From: Takashimella koratensis
Lineage: Eukaryota; Basidiomycota; Tremellomycetes; Trichosporonales; Tetragoniomycetaceae
Direction: 5' to 3'
Assembly: GCA_003116875.1 (NCBI GenBank)
Contig: BCKT01000015.1
Location: 558,001-622,000 of the forward strand
Length of the DNA stretch: 64,000 nt
Shown here: positions 36,888-49,115 of the stretch, one piece after another
Position numbering within the stretch: position 1 is the first letter of the stretch
How the letters are laid out: each line of letters starts with the position of its first letter
Notes under the pieces: generated by a model
What the model saw: only the letters and a program-made list of their open reading frames with translations
The model's database searches: none
What the model was told of the DNA's origin: nothing
Program-made: the position numbers and the translations under genes

Positions 36888-37996
36888 GCTGCTGCTGCAG
36901 GGCAGTTAGGCGGTGGGGTGTGCGGGGGAAGAAGGGTGAGGGTCTGAAAGAAGGCGAGGGGAAAGCGGTTCGAGGAAGGTGGTGGTGACCTTGTTTGTCG
37001 AAGTTGTTGTATGCCGATCGACGTCGGCGGGTACGCGTGGGATGAGCAGTGCTCAGGTAGAGAGAGCGGGGTTGAGAGCCGGGGTCCGGAGTGAACAGCT
37101 GTTCGAGTGGGATGTTAGACACGCGACGAGTCCATCGGGTAGTGGGAGTGGATGGTGGGCGGTTGGCGGTGGGCGGGGGAGGATGTAAGTGTGGATGGAT
37201 GGAGGTGGGTTGGATGGATGGATGGATGTGTCTGACGCGCTGAGATGAGATGAGAAGGGAGGGACAGCTTTGACTTTGAGGGTTGCAAGGTTTGATCCCG
37301 CCCCCCCCCCTACCCCCGACCCGGCTACCGCGATTGCTTTTACTCACAGGTATCAACACTGCAACCTTCTGTCTCTGTGCTCGTAGCTAGTCGGTGGCAG
37401 GTCTGTTCTCAGCTTGCCCTCGTCGTCGATGCTTGGGGATGCTTGGTCGTGGGTGGGCTGTAGGCGGATGGTGATGGTGGTGGTGGTGGTGGTGGTGGTG
37501 GTGGAGAGGGCGCGGAGAGTGCAGTGCAGATCTGGGGTCGGAGCTGAGTAACGGGGGGGATCACTTATCAACCCATCCCATTTGGTTTCGATCGCGCCGT
37601 GGCGGAATCAATTTGTGGCACAATCTCACTCCCGCTCGGTGGCTTTGAGGCATGACTCTCTTGCTACACCAATGGCTTCCCGGACCAGACTCTCGCCTTA
37701 TGGATACTACACAGCAACCCCATGCAGGTCGGAACTCATGAAGTCGCTAAGCAAGCTATCGCCCCACTCTCAGCTGGCAAAATGCGCGCTGAGCGGATTC
37801 GAGAGACTTCGACGTAGAATCTCCGTTACCAGCGTTGGCAGTTTGTTTGCAGTAAAAAGGGAGTTCTTTGAGAATGGCAGAGAGAGATTCAAGTCTTAAA
37901 ATGGCTCTCGCCGACCCAAAATCGCTTGCTACTGACCCGAGAGAGACGAATGAACCAGCAAAATGTCCAAAAAGACTAAATTGTTCAAAAAGAACG
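36888..37996. other. Intergenic region with simple repeats
   Basis: 1.1 kb between the zinc-cluster gene start and the tRNA. It includes a C10 run at about 37301-37310, a GGATGGAT stretch near 37193-37227 and a GGT array (separate entry). No supported gene. Confidence 0.5.
37470..37503. repeat. (GGT)n trinucleotide repeat
   Basis: About ten tandem GGT units upstream of the zinc-cluster gene, possibly within its promoter or 5' leader. Confidence 0.85.
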
Positions 37997-38100
37997 TTCT
38001 CCGCCAGGGAGTCGAACCCTGCTCTACCGCGGTCTGAAACCCTATTGGGTCGTCTCTCCTGAATGAGAGGCGGTTATACTAACCGATATACTAGCGAAGA
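37997..38100 (-). tRNA. tRNA-Glu(CTC) with a 32-nt intron
   Basis: A full cloverleaf folds by eye on the minus strand. Acceptor TCTTCGC pairs with GCGGAGA, followed by discriminator A. The D arm is GTAT-ATCGGTTA-GTAT, with the outermost pairs G-U. The anticodon stem ACCGC pairs with GCGGT. The loop is CTCTCA plus C around anticodon CTC. The T arm is CAGGG-TTCGACT-CCCTG. The intron (38032-38063) sits one base 3' of the anticodon, the canonical position for nuclear tRNA introns. CTC reads GAG, hence Glu. It lies about 150 bp upstream of MPP10 in the opposite orientation. Confidence 0.85.
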
Positions 38101-38251
38101 TGTGATGAAAGGGGTCAGCTGCCAAAAATATCATCCTTTCAAAATTCAAGGTAAATTCCACGCGGCGGAAAATCTTTTTCAGTTGCAGCCGAAGGCCAAT
38201 GTCAACTTTTGCGATCACTCTCTGTCCAGCAACGCACTCCAGACCACGAAA

Positions 38252-40758
38252 ATGTCGGCATACGACGACGATTTACTGCAGAGGCCGTTGCCTGTGAGCC
38301 TGGACAACGTCTCTGACCTCGTGCAAGACCATGTACACAACTTGGCTCGCGATGGAGATCCCCAGCTTGCCGAGGCCATGCTTCAGGTCGCCAAAGACCT
38401 CTTTGACACCAGTAAGTCAACTCTGCTTGCTCCTCCTCGACCACCATGATTGACTTTTGTGTTCAGGTCTCCAGCTTGAGCAAAAATCTCATCCCCACAT
38501 CCACCCTTTTGTCCTTTCCGTCCTCGAGCCCCCCGCTGTCTCCCTCCGCTCCTCCACACTCGCCAAGATCAATGCCTCGAAAGATGAGGACGCCGAGGAC
38601 CCTCGAACGACGCTTTTGCAGTACACGCCGCTCACCGAGCTGACTGTTGACGGGCTCGATGCTGAGCAGGTTTGGGCCCAGCTTGAGCTTCGCAACACTA
38701 CCATCGGGGAGATCGTGAGGAAGACGGTCGGAATGGACGAAGGGTCGCTTGAGGATGAAGAAGACGCAGAGGATGAGGAGGAGGAAGAGGATGAAGATGA
38801 TAGTATGGAGGATATGTCGGTGGATGAGTGGAAGAGGATGATGGCGGAGGAGGGATACGAGGAGGGAGATAGCGAGGATGAGGATGAGGATGAGGATGAG
38901 GAAGAGGAAGACGATGATGATGAGGAAGACAGTGATGAGGAGGAAGAGGAGGATGAGGAAGATAGTGTTGACGTTGACGGGGAGGAGGACTTGGAAGACA
39001 TGGAGGCATCTGATGATGTTGAAGGAGATCTCGAAGATGAGGATGATGAGGCGGATGACGATGAGGAGGAAGAGGATGGTGACATTGACGTAGAAGATGA
39101 GGAAGAGGACGACTTTGCAGACCTTGAAGAGGACCAGATCGAAGAAGGCGACGACGACGACGAGCTCCCTCTCGCCGGTCCTTCACGTAAACGCCTGCAC
39201 CCGACTCTTGATGACCAATTCTTCTCTATTGACGATTTCAACCGCATGACCGAGGAGCAAGAGGCTGGCCGAGTATCTTCTGGTCGTTTGGGCGGCGACG
39301 ATGAGGAAGATGAGGACGACCTTGGGGATCTTGGCACTATGATGCTCCAGGCGCCTCAGGACGATGGAGGTGAGTGATGTTGGGACTGATTAGCCGAATA
39401 TTAGCTGACTAGGACTGTAGGGCTCATGTACTCCGACTTCTTTGACGCCCCCAGGCGAGCAGGACCGACCAAGGGCAAGTCCGGGAAAGGCAAGCCGGAG
39501 GGAAAGAAGGGCAAGGCAAAGGGGAAGGCCGTGGTGTTTGAGGAGGAGGATCTTGACGATGAAGAAGATGAGGATGAGGAGGAGGATGAAGCTCGAGGTG
39601 TTTTCGGCCGCTTCAAGGGTGACCTGTTTGAGGACGATGAGGACGAAGGGGAGGAAGCTGGTACGTTCTGTTTCCCTGCCTGTCGTCATCATGCTCTCCT
39701 TTGGCAACTGTGCTGACTCGATCAGTTCTTTCCACACATGAGCGTCGCCAGCGTGAACTCGCCAAGGAGATCGCCGAGCTCGAACAGCAGGCTATCGGGC
39801 CTAAACAGTGGACCTTACTCGGTGAGGCTTCAGCACGGGCCCGACCTGAGAACTCGCTACTCGAGGAGAATCTTGACTTTGAGCACGTTGCCAAGATGGT
39901 CCCTGTAATCACCGAGGAACGTGTCCAGTCTATCGAAGAATTGATCAAGACTCGTATCCGCGACGTGAGTCCATGTACCACTTTCATCCCTCCTATAACA
40001 CAGCTGACAATTTGTAGAACCACTTTGACTCGGTCGTTCGGGTCCGAGCATACGAGCCTACCCCATTCCTCCCGTCCCGTTTCTTCGAGCTGCAAGACAC
40101 GCAGTCGAGCAAGTCACTTGCGCAGATCTACGAGGACGAGTTCCAATCAGCAGCCGCAGGCGGTAAAGCTCGAGACCCGCGGGACGAAAAGTTGCGTAAG
40201 GAACACGAAGAGATTGATAGGCTCTGGGGAGAGATTTGTTACAAGTTGGACGCGTTGAGTAGTCTCAACTTTGTCCCCAAGCAGGTAAGCCCTGGCCCGA
40301 TACCTTCCTATACTACCATGTCCAACTCAACGCTGACTCCTTTTCTCTCTCAGCCCAAAGCACAGATCACGACAATCGACAACTTGCCGACGACATCGAT
40401 GGAGACTGCCCTTCCATCAACTTCGGCCGCATCGACCATGTTGGCTCCTGAAGAGCTCTTCGCGCCTCCCTCAGCCAGCTCGCTCGTCGCTCGATCCGAA
40501 CTCACGCCCGAACAAGCCCGCCAGGCGCGCGGCAAGGCTCGGAAAGCCCGCAAGGCCGAGCGCCAGAAGCTTGGTGACATGGCACAACTGTATGGCAAGA
40601 AGAAGAGCAGCAAACAGGAGAAGGAGGACGCGCTCAAGGCCCTCGTCAAGACGGGTAAGGGAGTGACAGTGGTTGGTAAGGGTGACAAGGAGGCCGGCAA
40701 GCGCAGGTACCGTGATGAAGACAAGGAGGCACAGGACGGCAAGCGTCTCAAGCTTTAG
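38252..40758 (+). CDS. MPP10: U3 snoRNP protein Mpp10
   Basis: SSU processome component that partners Imp3/Imp4 in U3-guided 18S processing (family knowledge). Exons: 38252-38411, 38467-39369, 39421-39660, 39726-39964, 40018-40284 and 40354-40758, giving 737 aa. The large Asp/Glu-rich middle (about residues 150-330) is typical of Mpp10. Conserved blocks: LPLAGPSRKRLHPTLDDQFF, the short GLMYSDFFDAP motif, STHERRQRELAKEIAELEQ, KQWTLLGEASARARPENSLL, and TEERVQSIEELIKTRIRDN. These are followed by FDSVVRVRAYEPTPFLPSRF and the GEICYKLDALSSLNFVPKQ block. The C-terminus is basic and nucleolar-like (KARKAERQKLGDMAQLYGKK). ATG 38252 was chosen as the first with a good fit; the open frame upstream runs into the tRNA. 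Confidence 0.93.
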
Positions 40759-40828
40759 TCTTATCCTTCTTTCATCCTTGCACACCTCGTCATTGAGTAG
40801 GATATGCATGTACATCTCCATAAATACA

Positions 40829-43800
40829 TCATGGCCGACCGGAAGCCAACACCTTGACCTGCTCCGCATTCTCCGCTTCGAGCTTGGCAAGCTTATCCAC
40901 GCTCTTCCCCAACTTATCCAAGAGATACTGCGCTCTTTGCCTGATCGCTGAATCCTTACCCAATCCCAACCCAACCATCCAAGTTGATCCCTTCGCTACA
41001 CCCAGCGCTTCGTCGCCACCACCTGTGGTGATCTCCTTGAGCGTCGTGAGTTCTGTCTCGATCGCGCGGATGTCGCCTTCGGCTTTGGCGATGACGGCGG
41101 TGTTGTACTCGATCTGACTGGACGCTTTGAACACGGCGTCTGAAGGCTTGGTCAGCTAGGGCAGGTCGGAAGCAAGCTGGGAAGCCGATACTCACCGTTG
41201 ACAAGCTCGGCAAAGGCATAGCGGTAGACGGGCTTGCCTGGCCGGACTTTGGACGCCCTGCCCTCGACCGAGGTGACCGAGATGAGCTCGTGCTCTTCCA
41301 ACGCCTTCAGACTCGACTCGGCGCCCTTGAACGGGAAGTCCTGCAACAATTGCGCATACGAAGCCTGTCATCAGCACGCATCCGAAAAGTCAACGTACCT
41401 CGCCGTTCTTGGCCAGCTCGCTGACGACTTTCCATGCCTGCGCTCGAGACCAAGGCAAGTTCTTCGCATCATCTGCGTCATCACCAAACGCAAGCTTGCG
41501 CAGCTCGATCACCGTGCGCGAGACGATATCATCCACGGCATCATGGATAGTCGAGCCCGTTCGGACCTTGTACACCAACGTTTCAAGGTCAACCATGCGC
41601 CCACCGAGCTTGGCGATCTGCTGCGTGTCTTCAGGTGACAACGACGTCGCCGCCTGCCCCGGTTTGCCCGCGGTGTTGGCGAGACCAAGCTTGTCGACGA
41701 CGTAAGCGAGCGAGTTGGCTTTGTCTGCGTCTGCCAATCCGACCGAGTTGAGTGGCTTCGACGGCAGTGCTTTAGTCAACGCTTTGGTCGCTGTAGCACC
41801 CTCCGTCACGACAATGACGTGAGCTACATGGTTCTCGACGAGCGACGCGCCCCACTCTGCCAGTACATTCCACAAGTCGCCCTTTGCCGCTTTTTGCGCA
41901 TAGTTCTTGAGCACGATGATAGGCATTGTTCGAATCTGCTCAGCCTCGGCGTCAAGCTCGTTGGCAGTCGATACTGCGGTCGCGCCTTTTCCCTCGGGGA
42001 CCTCCACCTCCTGGGTCACAGCGGTCGCCTCTGCCAAGTCGATATCCAACGTCGGTTCCTCGCCGAGGCCAAGCTCACTCATCACGCCATTGCCCGCGAC
42101 ACAGTCCAATCGCCCATCGTGCCAGCCTCCTCGAGCGATCAAATCTCGGCGCACTCTCTTCTCCTCGGCGATCTCCACTTGATCCTTGGCATGCCTCGCG
42201 GCCTTGGCTCGTTGCTCCTGGGAGTGCGCCGATACGTCCTTGAGTGCGCCTCCGACGACCTCGAGAATCCCCCGAAGCTGCTGGTCGATCGGCGTGGAGA
42301 ATCCAGTCTTCTGGCCAATGAGACCGACCGCGGCAAGGTCGAGGAGGCCGTTGAGGGAGGACATGAAGGAGAACACGGGGTAATAACCTGCACGTTAGCG
42401 TCACCTAGCCCACATGACTTACCAGTCTGCTCTGCAAGAGAGCTGATGAGGGCGCCATCGTTCTTCGACTTTCCGATCTCGGCGCAGTCAATGACAAGAG
42501 CGGGTCTATTATCAGCGCTCAATCTGTATCCTGACTCACTTTCCCTGCTTCTTGATGACACGGTTTACGAGGCTGACCTTTCCGCTACCTGGAGGACCGG
42601 TGATGGTGATGAACGTGCTGGGGTACTCTGACAACCATCGCTCGACACTCTTCTCCGCCTCTTCACGATCCCGCCAGGCGTTTTGACCAATCGCATCGTC
42701 CGTCTTCCCAGTGGACGACGAGGATGAGCCGAAGAAACTGAACGAAGAAGGGAGAGACAGCTTTTGGCGGATTTCTGGGAATATCAGCTATCATCTAAAT
42801 GTGGACGTACGTTGGATCAACGAGTAGTTTTCAATGTCCCAAACACCTTCCAGCTTGGAGCGCACAAAGAAAGCTCGGATGGGGTCGAAAAACTAGAGCG
42901 TCAGTAAGGTCTTAGTTCTAAGACGCACTGTGTAACTCAATGTGCCAATCAGGAAGGCAAGCACAGGTAGCGAGATCCTCGGGTGCGAACTGATCCAGTC
43001 TCGAATAAAGTGTGCCTTGAGCGGGCGCTCGTAGTACAGCCTAAGCCGGCTGAGGGGGAACGTCTGCTCCGCGCCGGTCACCTTGCGAGTAAAGTCGCCC
43101 GTGTTGGTGGGAGTGGAAAAGCCATGGAGCTAAGTGGTCAGTATAGAGTCATTGACTTCCGACGTACACAGTTGATAGCTGCGGCAGCGGGTGAGATACG
43201 TGTGTACGAGATGATTGCGTATCGCAGAGAACCAGCTGGAACAGGCGAGGGAGGGACGATATCCCGCAACCGTCCGTACGGCTGTGACAGTCAGCTTGGG
43301 TCCCAATCCCATACGACTCACTCTGAACAATATGTAGAGCATCTCTTGGGACACATCTGGACCCTCAAACTCGATCCGCAATCGTGTCGAGGGAAATCGG
43401 TTCATATCCTGAACCCGGGTCAGCTGTTGCCTTGTGTTTCAAAGACCACTCAACTACCCACGCACCTCTGTCCATTGCCTGCCCTTGACGGACCAAACCC
43501 GCCCACCGCCAATCACCGCTTGACTACCGCTCAGCCCACTCCCGCTTCCCTTGACCTTGACCTCCTCCCCTTCCTCTCCAACCGTCGAGTACGCCCCTCT
43601 ATACAACGTATGCCCCGGCTCATCTCCTGCTCTCGCCATGGCGCCTGCCCTATCGATCCAGTCGGCCCACCACTTCCCTAGCCAGCTCGGCCACCCGCCG
43701 TGTTTCCGCGCCGCATCAGACAACAGCGGGAGGAAGAGGTATGCCGGGGAATTGACCTTCCCCTTCACAGCCTCTGGGAGTGACAAGATCGACGCGACCC

Positions 43801-44209
43801 CATCTGCTCGAGGAGATGGGACTAGATTCTCCTCGTTGGGAGGTGGGACGTAAGAGAAATGACACAGCACACCACCGTCTTTCCGCGCAATCTCCCAGCT
43901 CTCAACTCGAAAGTCGTGCGCCTCAACCTCGGCCGCGATCGCGTTGAGTTTCTCGAGTAAGGTTTCTTCAAGAAATACGGCGAGAGAGGGGCGAAAGTCC
44001 CAGTGGCCGAGGGGTATAGGCAGGACGTTGGAGATGAAGAAAGAGGAATGGTGTCTCTCGTCTTCAGGTGGAGGAGATGAGATGGTCGAGTTGAATCGAG
44101 CGGCTATGACGGAAGGAGCGGGTTTGAGGGAGGTAGAAGGTCGAAGAGCACGCGAGACGGCTCTGGTCCGGATCGACCGAGTCATCCGCGATGTCCCAGC
44201 TCGAAGCAT
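40829..44209 (-). CDS. YME2: Mitochondrial inner-membrane protein Yme2/Rna12
   Basis: Integral inner-membrane protein affecting mtDNA escape and nucleoid organisation in yeast (family knowledge). Ten exons (-): 43466-44209, 43322-43408, 43168-43281, 42929-43129, 42811-42892, 42540-42774, 42423-42505, 41399-42387, 41196-41364 and 40829-41139, giving 1,004 aa. An Arg/Ser-rich presequence (MLRAGTSRMTRSIRTRAVSR) starts it. Then a matrix domain; an RRM (DMNRFPSTRLRIEFEGPDVS to LRYAIISYTRISPAAAAINC); one membrane segment (LPVLAFLIGTLSYT); a P-loop GPPGSGK (about 469-475); a Walker B-like PALVIDCAE; and a long C-terminal domain ending in a coiled coil. Domain order and length match Yme2. All phases close. 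Confidence 0.92.
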
Positions 44210-44506
44210 GACGGCTTGGTTTCCCGTTTATGTTGTGTGAGGTGCCAAGAGTTGTGCGATGGGGGAAGACAAAGTCGGATTTGCTGGTGAAAAAGGTCAA
44301 AACACGGCGCAGGGTGAGTTGCGTCATAGATTCGGCATAATGTGGCACTGGGCGGCAAAAGCCTCAAAGCCAGTCATTCGTCGAGATGGGGATGAACTGC
44401 ATGCAACGGATGCTACGGCCGCAGGGCCGATACTGTACAATATGGACTTATTCAAGGTAAACCAACAGATGCTTGGAAATGCAGATGACTATGTGTGCTC
44501 CCCTCT

Positions 44507-47500
44507 TCACCGTCGCTCAGTTCTCGCCCGCTTCGCCCGGTCCGCTTGTTTGCGACGGTGCAAAAGACAGAGAGAGACCACTCGCTTGTACTTGCGCTGA
44601 AGACGCCAGAACAGCGCTTGCGGTGTCGTCTTCTTCACATTCCCTTCCTGATCTTTTACAGGATGACCAAACACCTTGACCACCCCCTCTTCCGCCTCGT
44701 CACCTTCTTGCAACCGGACTACTCCATCCACATCCTCCGCGTCACTCTCTTCATCGTACGCAACGCCAATCATGGCCGTCGCGCGAGCCCGCTCGAGTTC
44801 CGAGAACCCTTCGTTCAACATCGAGATGGTCGCAAAGTTTGGTCGCCACAGGATATCACTCGGTCGCCAGATGCCTAGAAGATTTAGATCAAGCTCACGG
44901 GCGAGCCGAGGATGAGGTCGAGTCGCGTCCAGAAGCTCCTTTCGACGGTTGACTGTGGTCGTCTCATGCTCGGCAGCCGACTCGTCCTCGTACATATCGA
45001 TGTATTCGTCACCGTCATCCGCTTGATTCCCATCTTCCTCATCCCTCAAGCGCGAAGGAATTGAGCCCAACGTGGATTCCGGTCGGACTGCCGCCGACAA
45101 ACGATCCCTGATCTGGTCGAACCTCGGCAGCAGGATTCGGTCGACGATATGGAAAGCGCCCTCGATATCGCCAAGTTGAGCAAGCGCAACCGCCAAGTGA
45201 TTGTAATTCTGCGAATCAAACGCAAAACCCGCCGCTCGGACCTGCCTCCAGACATCTCGAATCTCTTCGTACTTGTCCGTCTCGGCTAGCGCCTTGATCA
45301 CGATCGACAAGCTGATGCAGAGGGTGTTGTTCTTCGAGCGTGTGAACGGGGCGATTTTGTACACTGATGGCATCGACGGTTGCGACATGTGAGTAGTCTC
45401 GCAAGCCAAGGTGAAAATTCGCTTCCAGGTGCGCATTACCGCGTCCACGTCTCCGCCTCGTCGATAAGCGTCCATCATCCTCGCGAGCCACGGGATCGAC
45501 GGCTTGTCGTAACCCTCGACGTTGAAGTACTCTTCCGCGAGATTGACATCTCCCGCACGCCCCGAAGCAACCAGCAGCGGCCCAAGAATATCCTCTTTGA
45601 GTCTATCCTTGTCCAATCCGCTCGCACTTAGAGCCGTATTATCCTCGATGATATCCAAGATCGACATGGCGAATTTATGTGCTTGGTCGAATGCCGACCC
45701 ATCGGGGCTGCTCGCGTAAGATCGAATGATGATACCGTACGTCACGCTCGAAGGAAGGATTCTGCGCCGGATCATCTCGTCGTAAACGGCTCGACCACTA
45801 TCGGCATCGCCTGCGCGGAGGTACGCAGCGAGCAGAATCGAGAAGACGTATACGTTTGGACCCGACTGACTCGGGTCCCGAACGGCAGTCGCGTCGAGCT
45901 CTTCGAACAACTGCTTCGCCAATGCCAGGTCGCCGTTGTCCGCCGCTGACTGAGTGATCAACGCCCAAGCTGTCGGATGAGGTTTATCGAGCATGCGAAA
46001 GATGGGCATGACCGTCGCGATGGGTGCGCCAATATGCACGAACGCCTTGAGCACCACGGTCATCAAGGAAGGATGGTTGAGCATGTGCGGAGGGATATCT
46101 TTCGACAGCTGCGTCACTGAGACGTAATCGCCGGCCTCAATGTTCGCGTTGAACAACGCCGACCACGCGACCTCGTTGGCTTCGATCCCTTGATCGCACA
46201 TGGCGTCGAAAACAGCTTGCGCGCTGGCAGCATCCCCGCGACTCGCAAAGGCCGATATCAAAGCGACGTAACATTGCCGAGTTGGGTCAACGCCGGAGGA
46301 CAAGAGTCGATCGAACAAGATCACAGCGTTCTGCAAGTCTGACGTCGACGAGTAGAGACCGAGCATCTGCTCATAGAGCCTGATCGATTGCCGATGTCGC
46401 GACAACAACTCGAAGTATCGCTCCGCATACCCCGTCGCCTTGATTTGAATCGCAACGCGGAACAAGCAATGCAGGATGTCGACGTCGACTCCCAAATCCA
46501 CGCTGGGGTCGAACAATTCCCTCAGTCGGTCGATAGTCTGCTGCATGCCTTCGCCCATGGAGATAACGTATTGGATCTTGTCCATCTTAGTCGGTGTGTA
46601 TCGAGAAACGATAGATCGCCAAACGCTCGCCGCTTCGTCCGGTTTCCCAGCTGACGCGTAGACGATCAAGCCGCACGACAACGAGGAATGGGACAGTTCA
46701 GGATTCGCCTGACGGAGGTGGTCGAACACTTGCTGAGCATGGAAATGGTCTCCTGTCGACGCCAGCTCGACAGCAAGAGTCGACGCCGGGTTCTGAGGGT
46801 ATACGCTCGTCCTCGCGGTAATCAAGTTGTGGATGTCCAGGGCTATCGAGAGTTCCTCATGGCCGTCCCGAGCAAAACTGAGGACAAACGCAGCAGCCAC
46901 TCGAACCACGTCCGTTTGATGACCGTCTGCAGCGAATTGTTGTTTGATCCACTCGACCGGGTCAGGCACGCGACGAAGGTCTTGTTTGATAGCTTCGTTG
47001 AGGCTGACCGCAGCGGCACGCGCCTTGAGTGTGAGCCTAGGCCCAGTGAGGAATCTCTGAATCCCGGGACCAGAGTACCGAAGAACGAAAGCGATATCAT
47101 GCAAGCGATCGGATTGGCGCAAGCATCGAGCGTACGCGAGGTAACACTCAAGATCGAATATGTTGTAGTCGTGAAACGAAGTGACGTTGAAGAACGAAAG
47201 TGCCATGGTCTTCTTCGCCTCCTCCCACCTCCTCAGCTTTGCCATGCATACGGCACGGACAGCGCGTACGAGTGTCGGCGTTCCAAGAATCTCCTTCGAA
47301 CCACTGTGTTGCCGCAAAGTCGTAACCAGGGTATCCGCGAACCATGCCCATTGGTCGTTGCTAGCAGTCTGAGCGAACAAGCGGAAGACCTTGATGAGGA
47401 TGCGGGGCGGAGCGAGGGTGACGGGCCGACATTGGGCGTCCTCGAATGCGGAAATGAACTCGGCGGTGGTCAGATACGATTGGGTCTCGATGCGTTGTTC

Positions 47501-47952
47501 GATGTGGGGCGGGAGCGCCGCCCAGTAAGGTATTGGTTGGTCGGGTTGGATCGGGGAGTGGAGACGTGGAGTGAGGTGGTGAGGTAGGGGATTGTGATGA
47601 GAGTCGTCTGGAAACACCTCTTCGGCATGTGCGACCGCATTTGACGTTGACCTCTGTGCGCGACGATTGTCAGTGGAGCTGTAGAGTCGACCCTCCTGCC
47701 GACACTTACAAGACTGGTTAAAGCCCTTCCTTTCCCTTTGATCCTCGACAACCGTAGAGTAGAGTCGGTCGACAGCGGGATCGGTCTATGCAGGGGGCTC
47801 GTGTTCGCGTCGGCGATGTAAGGCCGTACGAGGGAGAAGACGTGAGCGACGACCGTCGGCGGAAGCGTAGGTCGGACGCGGGATGGGCCGGCCAGAGCGA
47901 GCAAGGGGGCGGCGGCCCTGCTACTCGAGCCGATCACAAACGGCCGTGCCAT
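44507..47952 (-). CDS. Large pentatricopeptide-repeat (PPR) protein, putative mitochondrial
   Basis: About 1,120 aa, mostly one exon (44507 to about 47652), with a short first exon (47952 to about 47706). The first exon encodes an Arg/Ser/Ala/Pro-rich presequence-like segment (MARPFVIGSSSRAAAPLLAL). The intron junction is unresolved: the strong GTAAGT donor at 47709 does not keep phase with the AG nearest the branch point, whereas GTGTCG at 47705 with the AG at 47653 does. Tandem PPR-like helix pairs run through the middle (for example QCYVALISAFASRGDAASAQ, then WSALFNANIEAGDYVSV, then YVFSILLAAYLRAGDADSGR). The C-terminus is acidic, then basic. Such proteins usually bind organellar RNA. It may correspond to a Cya5/Pet309-type factor, but I cannot assign an orthologue. 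Confidence 0.82.
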
Positions 47953-48298
47953 CGTCCACCCGCCTCCGGCTTTTCTGTGGATCGCCTTGAAGGACCAGTG
48001 TTCAGGACGCTATCGCCTCGCCGGTGTGCACGCCATGGATAGAAGAAGGGGGGCAAGTCGAATCGGTGCGGGTGGTTGTAGTGAGGTGGTGGGTGGAGAT
48101 GAGAACGATCAAGGAAATATTCGGACAACTTTTTCTGCCTACCCAGCCAAAATTTGATTCCGCTTCTGGAACTGGACCAAAGAGTGAACACCAAGCAGGC
48201 AATTTTCGTGCATCGACCTATCTGCCATGATACCGAACATCACATCGAAACCAGAGTTGGAGCAATATCAGAGAGATATTGACATCGCCTGGACAGGC
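47953..48298. other. Upstream region of the PPR gene
   Basis: About 345 bp between the PPR gene and the 3' end of the next orphan. No gene or repeat was seen. Confidence 0.45.
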
Positions 48299-49115
48299 TT
48301 ATTCCTTCAGAGGCAGGTCAGAGACCTTCGTCGACTCAACAGTCGCTCCGACCGCGTCCGAAAACTTCAAAGCCATGACCTTGGTAGCATTTGCTCCGTC
48401 CAGTTCCATCCTCAGCGCTGTGCTCAGATCTTTGACGCGCTGTGAGAGCGATCCCCCAGCTTTGGAATCCACAGACAGGTCTCTTGGACAGTCCGGCACC
48501 TTTGCAAGTGTGAGTAATTGTCGGGTTTTAGTCAGTGCACTGCCGATTGGGTCATCGTCGAGCACGGAGCCTTGAATGCGCTGTCGTGGCAATTCAGCAC
48601 GTTCCACGACTTGAGGAACTCACCGTCGTTTGCGCAGTCTGAGCAGCTGCGATAGTGTCCCGAATTATCTCTGTCAACTCGGACAAGTCAAAATATGCAT
48701 CACTGCCGTCTCGGACCAGTTCTCCATCGATGTCACACTTGTCCAGAGATTCAGAGATCTCCCGAGACAAGCAGTAGGCTTGTTGGAACCATTCAAGAGA
48801 CTGTTCACTTTTCACCAACCATGTGGCAAGTATGCCCTTCAACGGCGTCGGCTGCATATGGGTTTGGTGAAAGTGGGCAAGGGTTTGAAGAACTGGCTGC
48901 TCGAAGAGTAGCTCCGTCGATATCCGATACGCTGGAGGCAATGCGTTGTTGAAATTATTCACGTCCGTTTTGAGCCTCTCTTGTTGCTGGGTCCACTCAG
49001 TTTCGTCCGCCCCATCTGGGCATTTATCGAGGAAGACAGAAGCCAAGTTGTTCCTGATATTCCACTCTTGTTTGATTCTGTTCAACTGGATGCTGTCTGA
49101 TGTGATTTGAGACAT
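48299..49115 (-). CDS. Orphan protein, 257 aa, helical
   Basis: Two exons (-): 48624-49115 and 48299-48580, joined by a 43-nt intron with GTGAGT donor, GCTGAAT branch and ACAG acceptor. The join keeps frame (AQTT to RIQGSVLDDD). ATG 49115 gives MSQITSDSIQLNRIKQEW; an in-frame ATG two codons upstream is possible. The sequence is predicted largely helical and acidic, with no membrane segment and no recognised domain. The N-terminal third is rich in Asn/Gln/Asp (RLKTDVNNFNNALPPAYRIS). Codon use is more AT-rich than in neighbouring conserved genes, and the flanks are gene-poor. This suggests a young or fast-evolving gene. Function is unknown. Confidence 0.55.

Noticed and set aside
38489..39337. 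Long minus-strand poly-Ser open frame
   Set aside because: Exact antisense of the Asp/Glu-rich stretch of MPP10; GAG/GAT codons read as CTC/ATC/TCC on the other strand, giving Ser runs without independent evidence.
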